From Ulvibacter sp047614245 (lineage in GTDB: Bacteria; Bacteroidota; Bacteroidia; Flavobacteriales; Flavobacteriaceae), in NCBI GenBank assembly GCA_047614245.1, contig JBLHIC010000009.1, positions 1 to 55,031 on the forward strand: a stretch of DNA of 55,031 nucleotides, in the 5' to 3' direction. Made by a program: the position numbers and the translations under genes. This document shows, in pieces, positions 16,549 through 25,327 of this stretch. Below the pieces are notes generated by a model. The model saw nothing but the letters and a program-made list of their open reading frames with translations, was not told the origin of the DNA and searched no databases. The stretch's first letter is position 1. Each line of letters begins with the position of its first letter.

Positions 16549-17631
16549 TTACCCCTTATAGAATGGAAGTTTAATAACCGTCGCAGGCACAGCATTTTTA
16601 CGGATTTGAATGTATATTTGAGTCCCTGGAGACTTAAAAGTAGTCTTCACATATCCCATCCCAATACCTTTCCCGAGAGAAGGAGACATAGTTCCGCTTG
16701 TTACAACACCAATCTTACTTCCGCTACCATCCACTATATCATAGTCTTGTCTCGGAATTCCGCGCTCATCTAATTCAAAAGCAATTAGCCTATTTTCAGG
16801 ACCGTGTTCTTTTTCTTTTTTAAGACCTTCAGCATTGATGAAGTCTTTTGTGAATTTAGTAATCCATCCTAAACCTGCTTCGATAGGAGAGGTCGTGTCA
16901 TTAATATCGTTTCCGTAAAGACAGTATCCCATTTCCAATCGCAGCGTATCACGTGCAGCAAGACCTATTGGCTTTATGCCGAAACCTGCACCGGCCTCCA
17001 TTACTTTGTTCCAAACTTGTTCAACTTCACTATTCTTGCAATAAATTTCAAATCCGCCGCTTCCGGTATAACCTGTCGCACTGATTATAACATTCTCGAT
17101 CCCTGCAAAGTCTGATACTTTGAAGGTGTAAAAACTAATAGCGCTTAGGTCCTCAGAAGTTAATGACTGCATTGATTCAATAGCCTTAGGTCCCTGAATT
17201 GCCAGCAATGAGTATTCTTCGGAAAGATTCTTCATTTTAGCATTCATAGAGTTATGACTGCTAATCCAATTCCAATCCTTTTCAATATTTGAAGCGTTCA
17301 CCACTAATAACCATTGTTCCTCTTTCAAGCGATAGAGAATTAAATCATCAACGATACCTCCTTTGTTATTTGGAAAACAACTATACTGTGCTTGCCCGTC
17401 AACCAATTTTGCCGCATCATTACTGGTTACTTTTTGAATGAGTTCCAATGCATTCGGACCTTCAATTAAAAACTCTCCCATATGAGAAACATCAAAAACA
17501 CCTACCGCCTTGCGCACTGTGTCATGTTCTGCATTAATGCCCTCATATGAAACTGGCATTTGGTAGCCTGCAAAAGGGACTAATTTCGCGCCTAAATTTT
17601 CATGTATATGTGTGAGTGCAGTATTTTTCAT
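16549..17631 (-). CDS. gcvT: Aminomethyltransferase (glycine cleavage T protein)
   Basis: A 360-residue T protein, which releases ammonia from aminomethyl-lipoyl-H protein and makes 5,10-methylene-THF. Visible: MPVSYEGINAEHDTVRKAVGVFDVSHMGEF at residues 25-54, VDDLILYR near 96, the folate-binding GYTGSGGFEIY near 192 and RDTLRLEMGYCLYGNDI near 228. C-terminal VTSGTMSPSLGKGIGMGYV is also typical. Other gcv genes are not nearby. It heads a run of four tightly spaced genes (glsA, SDR, phhB), and a -7 box lies at 17653-17660. Confidence 0.97.
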   Translation of the reverse strand: MKNTALTHIHENLGAKLVPFAGYQMPVSYEGINAEHDTVRKAVGVFDVSHMGEFLIEGPNALELIQKVTSNDAAKLVDGQAQYSCFPNNKGGIVDDLILYRLKEEQWLLVVNASNIEKDWNWISSHNSMNAKMKNLSEEYSLLAIQGPKAIESMQSLTSEDLSAISFYTFKVSDFAGIENVIISATGYTGSGGFEIYCKNSEVEQVWNKVMEAGAGFGIKPIGLAARDTLRLEMGYCLYGNDINDTTSPIEAGLGWITKFTKDFINAEGLKKEKEHGPENRLIAFELDERGIPRQDYDIVDGSGSKIGVVTSGTMSPSLGKGIGMGYVKTTFKSPGTQIYIQIRKNAVPATVIKLPFYKG

Positions 17632-17652
17632 TCTCTTTAATTTTTATACCTA

Positions 17653-17660
17653 CAAATGTA
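17653..17660 (-). promoter_or_regulatory. Bacteroidota -7 box for gcvT
   Basis: Minus strand TACATTTG matches TAnnTTTG exactly, 22 bases upstream of the gcvT ATG, in the 40-base gap after thrC. No TTG is seen at the usual upstream distance. Confidence 0.4.
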
Positions 17661-17671
17661 TAAATTAAGGC

Positions 17672-18973
17672 TTAGCTATGCATCATATACGCCTTGAATT
17701 CCTCATAATTTTTGATCAAAATAGATTTCTTTTCTTTCAGTATTAGCGATTCGATATCTGGTGGTAATGGTATTTTTTTTGCAATAACATCTTCAACCAC
17801 ATCCAAAAACTTAATTGGATGGGCAGTTTCTAGAAAAACACCTTGAATTTCAGGATTGCTCTGTAGAAACTTCTGAAGCCCTAAATACCCCACGGCACCA
17901 TGCGGATCTGCTATATAATTATATGTTTCATAAATTGATTTTATGGCACTCCTTGTTTCTGAATCTGTAAAAGAGTAGGAGGTCAGCTTCTTTGAAAGGG
18001 ATTCAAAATCGTTCTTAAAAATCTTTCTAATACGGATAAAGTTACTTGGGTCGCCTACATCCATAGCATTCGAGATTGTCGCTACGGAAGGTTTTGGGGT
18101 ATATTCACCACTTTCCATGAAACGAGTTACCACATCATTACCATTAACTGAAGCTATAAACTGAGTCACTGGCATTCCTAACTTGTGAGCTATCATTCCC
18201 GCACAGATATTACCAAAATTTCCACTGGGTACAGAAAAAACTAAAGGCTTGGACGTATCTTCAAGTTGTTTATAAGCAAATAGAAAATAAAATAATTGTG
18301 GTAACCATCTTGCCACGTTAATCGAATTGGCAGATGTCAGTTGCTTTTTTGAAATAATATCCTGGTCTAAAAATGCTGTCTTCACCATGCTCTGGCAGTC
18401 ATCAAAACTGCCGTCTACTTCTAGAGCAGTTATGTTTTGACCCAATGTTGTGAGTTGCTTCTCTTGGATATCACTAACTTTCCCACTTGGGTATAGGATA
18501 ACAACTTTAACTCCTTCAACGCCCAGAAACCCACTCGCCACAGCGCCTCCAGTATCTCCACTGGTTGCAACTAGAACAGTCACATCTTGCTTTTTCTCCG
18601 AATTTTCTGCAAAGTGACCTAAACAGAGTGCCATAAATCGAGCACCAACATCTTTAAAAGCCATTGTTGGCCCGTGAAACAGCTCCAAAGACGTTACGTT
18701 TTTAGAGAGTTTTACCATCGGAAAATCAAAGGACACAGTTTCAGCTATGATTGCTCGAAGTGATTTTTCATCAATTTCATCACCAACAAATTGTTGAATT
18801 GCCTGAAAAGCAATTTCTTGATTCGACAGACTTTTAATGTTTTTAAAAAAAGAATCGGAGAGTGGCGTAATATTTTCAGGGAAATATAAACCCCTGTCAG
18901 GAGCAATTCCTCTAATTACCGCTTCCCGAAAAGATACCTGCGGGGCTTTGTGTTGTAAACTGTAATATTTCAT
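17672..18973 (-). CDS. thrC: Threonine synthase
   Basis: A 433-residue PLP enzyme making threonine from O-phosphohomoserine. The PLP lysine lies in FHGPTMAFKDVGARF near residue 108-113; VATSGDTGGAVASGF near 139, SANSINVARWLPQ near 194 and VPSGNFGNICAGMI near 224 bind the cofactor phosphate and substrate. It is the last gene of the thrA-thrB-thrC operon and overlaps thrB by one base. The pathway runs aspartate kinase/homoserine dehydrogenase, homoserine kinase, then this enzyme. Confidence 0.97.
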   Translation of the reverse strand: MKYYSLQHKAPQVSFREAVIRGIAPDRGLYFPENITPLSDSFFKNIKSLSNQEIAFQAIQQFVGDEIDEKSLRAIIAETVSFDFPMVKLSKNVTSLELFHGPTMAFKDVGARFMALCLGHFAENSEKKQDVTVLVATSGDTGGAVASGFLGVEGVKVVILYPSGKVSDIQEKQLTTLGQNITALEVDGSFDDCQSMVKTAFLDQDIISKKQLTSANSINVARWLPQLFYFLFAYKQLEDTSKPLVFSVPSGNFGNICAGMIAHKLGMPVTQFIASVNGNDVVTRFMESGEYTPKPSVATISNAMDVGDPSNFIRIRKIFKNDFESLSKKLTSYSFTDSETRSAIKSIYETYNYIADPHGAVGYLGLQKFLQSNPEIQGVFLETAHPIKFLDVVEDVIAKKIPLPPDIESLILKEKKSILIKNYEEFKAYMMHS

Positions 18974-19896
18974 TAACTAATAATTTTACTACCGACATTA
19001 CTGACTTTTGAGACAAAGCTATCGATTTGAATATTTAAACCTTTATAAAGATCTTTGAGACTTACTTCCACCTGTTCTGCAACCTCTATGCCTTTACATA
19101 TTGAGAACATTGCCGGGCCTGAACCTCCAATACCAAAGGCCATCGCGCCATTTTTTAAGGCGATTTTTCTTGCTTTATCAAGCAATGGTATATTGTCTTT
19201 TCTATGCGGCTCAACGAGCACATCTACTAAGCTCTTAGCCATAAGGTGGTAATCACTGGTATATAAACTAGAGATGAATCCTGCCAAATTTCCATTTTGT
19301 GTGATTACATCTTTTAAAGAGACATTTATTGGCAGTGCAGCTCGTGATTCTTTTGTTTTAATTTCAATATGTGGACGAATAATAGTCACAAATAGGTTTT
19401 TTGGTACAGGAAGAGAAACTATATTGAGTGGGGTGTAACTTGTAATCAATGTAAATCCGCCAAAAACAGATGGGGCAACATTGTCTGCGTGTTCGCTTCC
19501 GCTAGCCAATGCTTCCCCTTTCATCCCGTAGTGCGTTAGTTCTTGCAGTGTAAGTGGTCTTTCCAAAAATTGATTAATTCCAAAAACAACCGCTGCCGCG
19601 CTCGCTGCACTACCTCCAATGCCACTGCCAATAGGGATTCCCTTGTGTATTTGGATTTCGAATCCGAAATTAAGGTTTAAATCTTGAAGCATAGCCATTC
19701 CGGCGACTCCAGCGACATTTTTAAGAGTCTCAAGTGGCAAGTCAGCTCCTTCAATAGCGGTAATTTTTATTCCTTTTTGTGGAACTTTCCGAAGGGTAAT
19801 TTCATCTCCCATACCCTCTAAGGATAAGCCTAGGACGTCAAAGCCACAATTTATATTTGCAATTGATGCCGGAGAAAATATTTTTATTACATCCAT
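18973..19896 (-). CDS. thrB: Homoserine kinase
   Basis: A 307-residue GHMP-family kinase that phosphorylates homoserine with ATP. The N-terminal SPASIANINCGFDVLGLS at residues 8-25 and the ATP-loop PIGSGIGGSAASAAA near 90 are diagnostic; the C-terminal GAMAFGIGGSGPAMFSI near 247 is the third GHMP motif. One base separates its start from the thrA stop and it overlaps thrC by one base. Length standard. Confidence 0.96.
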   Translation of the reverse strand: MDVIKIFSPASIANINCGFDVLGLSLEGMGDEITLRKVPQKGIKITAIEGADLPLETLKNVAGVAGMAMLQDLNLNFGFEIQIHKGIPIGSGIGGSAASAAAVVFGINQFLERPLTLQELTHYGMKGEALASGSEHADNVAPSVFGGFTLITSYTPLNIVSLPVPKNLFVTIIRPHIEIKTKESRAALPINVSLKDVITQNGNLAGFISSLYTSDYHLMAKSLVDVLVEPHRKDNIPLLDKARKIALKNGAMAFGIGGSGPAMFSICKGIEVAEQVEVSLKDLYKGLNIQIDSFVSKVSNVGSKIIS

Positions 19897-19897
19897 T

Positions 19898-22336
19898 TTA
19901 GTATGTTCTCATTCGTATAATATCTGAAAATAATCCAGAAGCAGTTACATCTCCTCCCGCGCCAGCACCTTTTATAATGAGCGGCTGTTCGGGATATCTA
20001 TTGGTATAGAATAACACAATATTATCTTTCCCTTCCAAATTATAGAAGGGATGTGACGGAAGAACTTCTTCTAGTCCAACTTTTAATTTACCATCCTCTA
20101 GTTGAGCGACGTATTTAAGTCTGGCACCATTTTCATTTGCGGTCGCCAGCAACTGTTGAAAATGTGAGTCATCCTCGATTAATGTTTCGTAAAAATGATC
20201 AACTGTACTACTTTCAAGGTTATTATTTGTTAGAAATGGTTTGTTAACAACATCATCTAAATCCATCTGCAATCCACTTTCTCTCGCTAAAATTAATATC
20301 TTTCGAGCAACGTCTACCCCACTAAGATCAATTCTTGGATCGGGCTCTGTATAGCCTTCGGCCTGTGCTTGTTTGACCACATCGTGAAAAGGAACCCCTT
20401 CTTTGTAATTATTAAAAACAAAATTTAAGCTTCCAGAAAGGACAGCCTTGATACTAATAATTTCATCCCCCGAGGCCATTAGATTACTCAAGGTGTCAAT
20501 TATTGGAAGACCAGCACCAACATTTGTTTCGAATAAAAAAGGTGCGTTATACTCTGCCGATAGGCTTTTTAACTCCTCATATTTCGTATAATCTGAAGAA
20601 CAAGCGATTTTGTTACAGGCTACAACTGCGATGCTTTTTTTTAAGTATGAAGCGTAACTCTCAGCTACTTCAATATTGGCGGTAACATCAACAAAAACAC
20701 TATTTCTTCTATTATAATTGAGAATTTTATCATAAAAACCTTTGATGCTAGTTTTCGTGCCTTCCGAAAGTTTCTCCTTCCAGTTTTCTAGCGGAATTCC
20801 TTCAGAATCGAAATACATAGTTCTTGAATTTGTAATTCCAAGGACTCTTACATTTAGGCGAAGTTTTTCTTTCAAATATTCGTTTTGTTCCGCTATTTGA
20901 TTAATAAGTCTTTCGCCAACATTTCCAACCCCTGCGATATAAAGATTGATTTGTTTGAACTGATCCTCAAAAAAGCGTTCATGGAGGACATTAAGGGCTT
21001 TTTTAACATCCTTCCTATCTATGACAGCAGAGATATTTTTTTCACTGGCTCCCTGTGCTATTGCTCTAATATTGATGTTATTTTTACCGAGTTTACTGAA
21101 CATTTTACCACTAATACCCTGATGGTTTTTCATATTGTCACCAATAAGTGCAATTATGGAAAGATCAATTTCAACAATTAAAGGGTCTATCTTACCTAAT
21201 TGAATTTCATATTCAAATGCCATGTTAACAGCTTTGCTTGCTTTTTCAGCATCGCCTACAAGAACGCCAATGCAAATACTATGCTCACTGGATGCCTGAG
21301 TTATCAAGACTATATTGATAAATTGCTGCGAAAGAGTCTCGAATAATCGTTTTGAAATTCCAGGAATCCCAACCATTCCGTTGCCTTCAAGCGTTAACAA
21401 AGCAATGTTTTCGATATTGCTTATACCTTTTACCGACTTTCTATTGTTTAAGTTCCCATTTGCAATTCGAGTTCCTTTATCGTCAGGCTTAAAAGTATTT
21501 TTAATAACAATTGGGATATTTTTTAGCATTACCGGAACGATCGTAGGCGGGTAAAGAACTTTCGCTCCAAAATGCGATAACTCCATGGCCTCTTGATATG
21601 AAATATTCTCTATTGGCCTTGCTTGTTGCACTATGGATGGGTTCGCAGTATACATCCCGCTAACGTCGGTCCATATTTGTAATTCAAAAGCGTTTGTTGC
21701 TGCTGCGATAAGTGCGGCTGAGAAATCTGAACCACCCCTTCCTAAAGTTGTAACCTCACCTGACTCGTCTGCAGATACAAAACCAGGAATAACCGTTATT
21801 CTTTCCTTATTATCTGAAAAATAAGACTCTATATTACTACTAGTGATTTTTAAATTCACCGAATTTAGAGTTCCTTCATTTTGTGTTATAATTAATTCGG
21901 TAGCATTTTTTCTTTTCGCATCGAGCTCTTTAACTTTCATCGCCTCTGCTATTATAATGGAGGAACATAATTCCCCGAAGGCGACCAATCTATCTTTTGT
22001 TCTTGGAGATAATTCATTTATATAAAATATTCCCTTTAGTAAGTCCTCTAAAAGACGGAGATTGGCATCTAAAAACTGAAAATTTTCCTTGTCTATATGT
22101 AGCTGAGATACAGCCTCCAAATGCCGTTCTTTTATACTATTAAATATTGCGACATAATTAGAATCCTTTGCAGCAGCCAAATTCCCCGCATGAATTAATT
22201 GGTCTGTAACACCACCAAAAGCTGAAACAATAGCAGCAATTCTAGTTTCTTGAGAAGCCTTCTCAATAATGGAAATTACTTTCTCAATGTTTTCAACGCT
22301 TCCTACCGAAGTACCTCCAAATTTTAAAACCTTCAT
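19898..22336 (-). CDS. thrA: Bifunctional aspartokinase / homoserine dehydrogenase
   Basis: An 812-residue fusion catalysing the first and third steps of threonine synthesis. The aspartokinase domain (about 1-295) opens MKVLKFGGTSVGSVENI and has TLGRGGSDFSAALIA near 200; two ACT domains follow (about 305-450), including VLITQASSEHSICIGV. The homoserine dehydrogenase domain starts near 465 with LYIAGVGNVGERL (NAD(P) site) and contains GAGLPIIDTLSNLMASGD near 620 and EGYTEPDPRIDLSGVDVARK near 673. It leads thrA-thrB-thrC. A 31-codon leader ORF with threonine codons and hairpins lies 83 bases upstream, suggesting attenuation. Confidence 0.97.
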   Translation of the reverse strand: MKVLKFGGTSVGSVENIEKVISIIEKASQETRIAAIVSAFGGVTDQLIHAGNLAAAKDSNYVAIFNSIKERHLEAVSQLHIDKENFQFLDANLRLLEDLLKGIFYINELSPRTKDRLVAFGELCSSIIIAEAMKVKELDAKRKNATELIITQNEGTLNSVNLKITSSNIESYFSDNKERITVIPGFVSADESGEVTTLGRGGSDFSAALIAAATNAFELQIWTDVSGMYTANPSIVQQARPIENISYQEAMELSHFGAKVLYPPTIVPVMLKNIPIVIKNTFKPDDKGTRIANGNLNNRKSVKGISNIENIALLTLEGNGMVGIPGISKRLFETLSQQFINIVLITQASSEHSICIGVLVGDAEKASKAVNMAFEYEIQLGKIDPLIVEIDLSIIALIGDNMKNHQGISGKMFSKLGKNNINIRAIAQGASEKNISAVIDRKDVKKALNVLHERFFEDQFKQINLYIAGVGNVGERLINQIAEQNEYLKEKLRLNVRVLGITNSRTMYFDSEGIPLENWKEKLSEGTKTSIKGFYDKILNYNRRNSVFVDVTANIEVAESYASYLKKSIAVVACNKIACSSDYTKYEELKSLSAEYNAPFLFETNVGAGLPIIDTLSNLMASGDEIISIKAVLSGSLNFVFNNYKEGVPFHDVVKQAQAEGYTEPDPRIDLSGVDVARKILILARESGLQMDLDDVVNKPFLTNNNLESSTVDHFYETLIEDDSHFQQLLATANENGARLKYVAQLEDGKLKVGLEEVLPSHPFYNLEGKDNIVLFYTNRYPEQPLIIKGAGAGGDVTASGLFSDIIRMRTY

Positions 22337-22419
22337 ATATGTAATTGTAAATTGAATAATAATAATAATAATATGTTTTCTTTCTTTAGAAAAAGAAATA
22401 TGAACTTAGGATGATATAT

Positions 22420-22515
22420 TTAAATACTTACCCCGACGGGGGTAATGGTCAGGTTTGTTGAAGTGCTCCAAAAAATGGAGTTAACAAAATTAATATGGAA
22501 GAATTTTCTTTTCAT
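22420..22515 (-). CDS. Putative thr operon leader peptide
   Basis: A 31-codon ORF on the thrA strand, ending 83 bases before thrA. Its second half reads WSTSTNLTITPVGVSI, with threonine codons at positions 18, 20, 23 and 25 and isoleucine at 8, 14, 24 and 31, the usual pattern for a leader that senses threonine and isoleucine charging. It is translated from an ATG at 22513-22515; a near-consensus -7 box (TACATTTA, minus strand 22529-22536) is close upstream. Two hairpins overlap its 3-prime half. No classical T-run terminator follows, so the mechanism is uncertain. The ORF is seen directly; the regulatory role is inferred. Confidence 0.55.
   Translation of the reverse strand: MKRKFFHINFVNSIFWSTSTNLTITPVGVSI
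22428..22480 (-). promoter_or_regulatory. Leader hairpins of the thr operon
   Basis: Two inverted repeats lie within the leader ORF: CTCCA/TGGAG (22466-22480, 5-base loop) and TTACCCC/GGGGTAA (22428-22445, 4-base loop, G/C-rich), the latter over leader codons 24-30. A ribosome stalled on the Thr codons would cover or expose them, so they may act as pause and anti-structure elements. A third A/T-rich 7-bp hairpin is at 22381-22398, followed by an (AAT)n tract before thrA. No clear U-run terminator is present. Confidence 0.4.
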
Positions 22516-22576
22516 CGTATTAAATACGTAAATGTATTATTTTTACGCAAGTGAGCACTAAATAATATCAATTTAT

Positions 22577-24115
22577 ATGAAAATATTTTCTTCAGAACAA
22601 TTAAACAAGGCCGACAAAATAACGACTGAAAAGCAACAGATTTCCAGCAATGATTTGATGGAAAGGGCAGGAACACAGGTGTTTAATTGGCTCCATCATC
22701 GCATGCAAGGTGCCCAAGTTCCTATCCATATCTTTTGTGGAATCGGTAACAACGGGGGAGATGGTTTGGTTGTTGGTCGCCTGCTCATTGAGAACGGCTA
22801 TAATGTGAATATGTTTGTTGTAAACTGCAGCGATAAAAGGTCCAGTGATTTTCTAACGAATTATGACAGAATAAAGAACGTAACCAAGTCTTGGCCTTTA
22901 CTAATGACTTCGGAAAATGATTTTCCAAAAATAGAGGAAGAAGATATTATTATTGATGCAATTTTTGGTATTGGATTAAATCGATGTCTAGATACTTGGG
23001 TATTGAAGTTGGTTCAGTATTTAAATTCTCTGAAATCTTTCAAATTAGCGATTGATATGCCAAGCGGATTATATGCGAATGCTCCGCAGGAAGACCTAGA
23101 TGCAGTATTAAATGCGAATCACACTCTCACCTTCCAAGCCCCTAAGCTTTCTTTCTTTTTACCAGAAACGGGCAAATTGGTGCCTTACTTTGAAGTGTTA
23201 GATGTGGGCTTGGATGCTGAATATTTATTTAAAACTGAGCCGTTGGCAAATTTAATTGCAAAACCTGAGGCACAGAGTTATTATAAACAACGAGAGAAAT
23301 TTACTCACAAAGGTGACTATGGTCATACCTTGATCATAGGAGGAAGCTACGGTAAGATGGGGGCAGCCGTTTTAGCCGCTAGAAGTGCTTTTAGAGCAGG
23401 AGCAGGGCTCGTGAGTTGTTTTGTTCCGAAATGTGGTTATACAATTCTACAAACGGCATTACCTGAAGCGATGGTTATTACAGATGAGAATGAAGCTTCT
23501 ATTACTTCAATTTCCGTAGATTTTGAACCTAAGGTGATTGGAATAGGGATGGGAATAGGAACGGCTTCAGAAACAATAGCCGCTTTGGAAAAATTATTAA
23601 AGAAAACCAAATCGCCAATGGTACTTGACGCCGACGCGCTTAATTGTATTTCTCAAAGGACTTCTCTATTGAAAATTATTCCAAAGAATTCAATTCTGAC
23701 TCCGCATCTAGGAGAGCTAGAACGTCTTATTGGAAAATGGAAAAATGACTACGATCGACTTGAAAAAGTGAAAGAATTTTCGAGCAAATATGAGTTCATT
23801 GTTGTTATTAAAGGGGCTAACAGTATGATCGTTAATGATGATAAACTTTACATTAACACCTCTGGAAACCCTGGAATGGCGACGGCAGGTAGTGGTGATG
23901 TATTATCGGGAGTTATTTGTGGATTATTATCTCAAGGCTATGAGCCTTTGATTGCGGCCGTGTTTGGTGTCTATTTACACGGAAGTGCGGGTAATCTTAT
24001 AACCCAAGAAATGGGATTTGAAGCATTGATGGCAAGTGACATTAGTAATTATTTAGGAAAAGCTTACTTGGCTTTGTTTGAACAAGAGCCGGCTCCAATA
24101 GAAGAAACTGAGTAA
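22577..24115 (+). CDS. nnr: Bifunctional NAD(P)H-hydrate epimerase / dehydratase
   Basis: A 512-residue fusion that repairs damaged NADHX and NADPHX: an N-terminal YjeF_N epimerase and a C-terminal ADP/ATP-dependent dehydratase (YjeF_C, ribokinase-like). N-domain: FCGIGNNGGDGLVVGRLL near residue 53 and IDAIFGIGLNR near 122, then IDMPSGLYAN. C-domain begins near 240: THKGDYGHTLIIGGSYGKMGAAVLAARSAFRAGAGL, LDADALN near 350, LTPHLGELERLIG near 374 and the catalytic NPGMATAGSGDVLSG near 430-444. Divergent from the thr leader; ends at a strong bidirectional terminator. Confidence 0.96.
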   Translation: MKIFSSEQLNKADKITTEKQQISSNDLMERAGTQVFNWLHHRMQGAQVPIHIFCGIGNNGGDGLVVGRLLIENGYNVNMFVVNCSDKRSSDFLTNYDRIKNVTKSWPLLMTSENDFPKIEEEDIIIDAIFGIGLNRCLDTWVLKLVQYLNSLKSFKLAIDMPSGLYANAPQEDLDAVLNANHTLTFQAPKLSFFLPETGKLVPYFEVLDVGLDAEYLFKTEPLANLIAKPEAQSYYKQREKFTHKGDYGHTLIIGGSYGKMGAAVLAARSAFRAGAGLVSCFVPKCGYTILQTALPEAMVITDENEASITSISVDFEPKVIGIGMGIGTASETIAALEKLLKKTKSPMVLDADALNCISQRTSLLKIIPKNSILTPHLGELERLIGKWKNDYDRLEKVKEFSSKYEFIVVIKGANSMIVNDDKLYINTSGNPGMATAGSGDVLSGVICGLLSQGYEPLIAAVFGVYLHGSAGNLITQEMGFEALMASDISNYLGKAYLALFEQEPAPIEETE

Positions 24116-24131
24116 GAATTTTCACAAAAAG

Positions 24132-24166
24132 AATACGCCTTTCAATTTTTATTTGAAAGGCGTATT
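24132..24166. terminator. Bidirectional rho-independent terminator
   Basis: A perfect 14-bp inverted repeat (AATACGCCTTTCAA at 24132-24145 and its complement at 24153-24166) with a 7-base T-rich loop, between the convergent nnr and TlpA-like genes. Confidence 0.9.
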
Positions 24167-24192
24167 TATATTTTATTACTAATTATATAAAA

Positions 24193-25221
24193 CTACATCA
24201 TTAATTCATCAAACATAGTTCGCAGTTTAGGATCTGAAGGTTTTGGTGCGCTCGCATCAACAATATTTCCGTTTGGATCAATTAAAATAAATCTTGGAAT
24301 TCCCTTTATTTTATAATCTTCAATAAATTTTGTTTTCCATCCCTTTGGAGCAAAGATTTGTATTCCTCCAAGTTCTTTATCGGCAACCATGTCTTTCCAA
24401 TCTTGTTTCGCTAAATCCCAAGAGCCTTTGTGTGATCTGTCATCGTCAATAGACATACTTACAAATTGAATATTTTTTCCGTGATAGTCTTTTTCAAGTT
24501 TTTTCAATGCAGGGATTTCTGCTTTACAGGGTGCGCACCAGGTCGCCCATACATCTATATATGCGTACTTGCCTTTTAGATCATCAATAGAAGTTTCGCC
24601 ACCGTTATAGTTCTCAAAGCCTTCAAAAGGAGGCGAGGGAGCCCCTTTTGGCAAAGCTCTTTTCATGGCCAAAACACCGGCGTAATAACCCTTATTACCA
24701 TCTATCATTCCATCAACATTGCGCATACTAATATTGGTCACCATAGTATCCAAACCTTTAGTTGAATTAATAAACTCAACAATTTTAGTCTTTATTCCAG
24801 CAAATGCATCATCTAAACCTTTTTCATCTAAGCTTCCAAAACCCTTCCCCATTAGTTTTTCCTCAAGGAGTGATTTTGCAGCTAAGAAATTGCTGTTTTC
24901 AGAACCAGCACCAATATATTTGGCAGTCTCATCGAACATTTTAGTGTCTAGTGTCATTTTGATGTCATAACCATTTTTCAAAAATATACTAGTCGATTCT
25001 CCTCCGTCGTAAAAACCATAAACTCCAGGCTTAACTTTTAAAGTATCACTAAAAGTACCATCGTCCTGTACTTTCATTACTTTAGAAAACCCACGAGCTC
25101 TTATAACTATTGAATCACTATTCTTGTCAGTAATTTTCCCTGAGAATGTGACATAATCTTTCGCCTCTTTTTGGCAAGCTACTGTAGTAATAGCAAAAAT
25201 TAATACAAATATTTTTTTCAT
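24193..25221 (-). CDS. TlpA-like thiol-disulfide oxidoreductase lipoprotein
   Basis: About 342 residues. A lipoprotein signal (MKKIFVLIFAITTVAC, lipobox TVAC with Cys at residue 16) precedes a DUF4369-like beta-rich N-terminal domain (about 20-195), then a TlpA/AhpC-TSA thioredoxin domain with active site WATWCAPCKAE near residue 230 and a cis-proline-type GIPRFILIDPNG near 314. It would reside at the membrane facing the periplasm and reduce or isomerise disulfides, perhaps in cytochrome maturation (inference). I place the start at ATG 25219-25221, not the ATG 21 bases upstream, because only this leaves a proper lipoprotein signal and the -7 box (25240-25247) overlaps the longer version's start. 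Confidence 0.88.
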   Translation of the reverse strand: MKKIFVLIFAITTVACQKEAKDYVTFSGKITDKNSDSIVIRARGFSKVMKVQDDGTFSDTLKVKPGVYGFYDGGESTSIFLKNGYDIKMTLDTKMFDETAKYIGAGSENSNFLAAKSLLEEKLMGKGFGSLDEKGLDDAFAGIKTKIVEFINSTKGLDTMVTNISMRNVDGMIDGNKGYYAGVLAMKRALPKGAPSPPFEGFENYNGGETSIDDLKGKYAYIDVWATWCAPCKAEIPALKKLEKDYHGKNIQFVSMSIDDDRSHKGSWDLAKQDWKDMVADKELGGIQIFAPKGWKTKFIEDYKIKGIPRFILIDPNGNIVDASAPKPSDPKLRTMFDELMM

Positions 25222-25239
25222 TGGATTTGATTTGATAAT

Positions 25240-25247
25240 CAAAAGTA
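25240..25247 (-). promoter_or_regulatory. Bacteroidota -7 box for the TlpA-like gene
   Basis: Minus strand TACTTTTG, an exact TAnnTTTG match, 19 bases before the ATG at 25219-25221. It overlaps an upstream in-frame ATG, so it helps decide the start. Confidence 0.45.
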
Positions 25248-25273
25248 CTAGTTATTTAATGAATTTGTAAAAA

Positions 25274-25306
25274 TTGGTAAAACCTTAACAGAAATTGGTA
25301 TTTTTG
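25274..25306 (+). promoter_or_regulatory. Bacteroidota promoter for hutH
   Basis: TTG (25274-25276), 22-base spacer, TATTTTTG (25299-25306), an exact -7 match. Transcription would start near 25312, upstream of the ATG at 25328 but downstream of an in-frame TTG at 25295, which rules out the longer start. Confidence 0.6.
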
Positions 25307-25327
25307 CGAAATAAATATTCCGGCAGC

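Noticed and set aside
22354..22374. (AAT)n microsatellite before thrA as a repeat array or CRISPR
   Set aside because: Only about six trinucleotide units, no spacer structure; more likely an A/T-rich leader segment.
22485..22492. TAATTTTG on the minus strand as the thr promoter
   Set aside because: It lies inside the leader ORF with no TTG upstream at the right distance; kept only as an alternative.
25295..25327. An upstream TTG start for hutH
   Set aside because: It lies upstream of the -7 box end, so the transcript would not include it.
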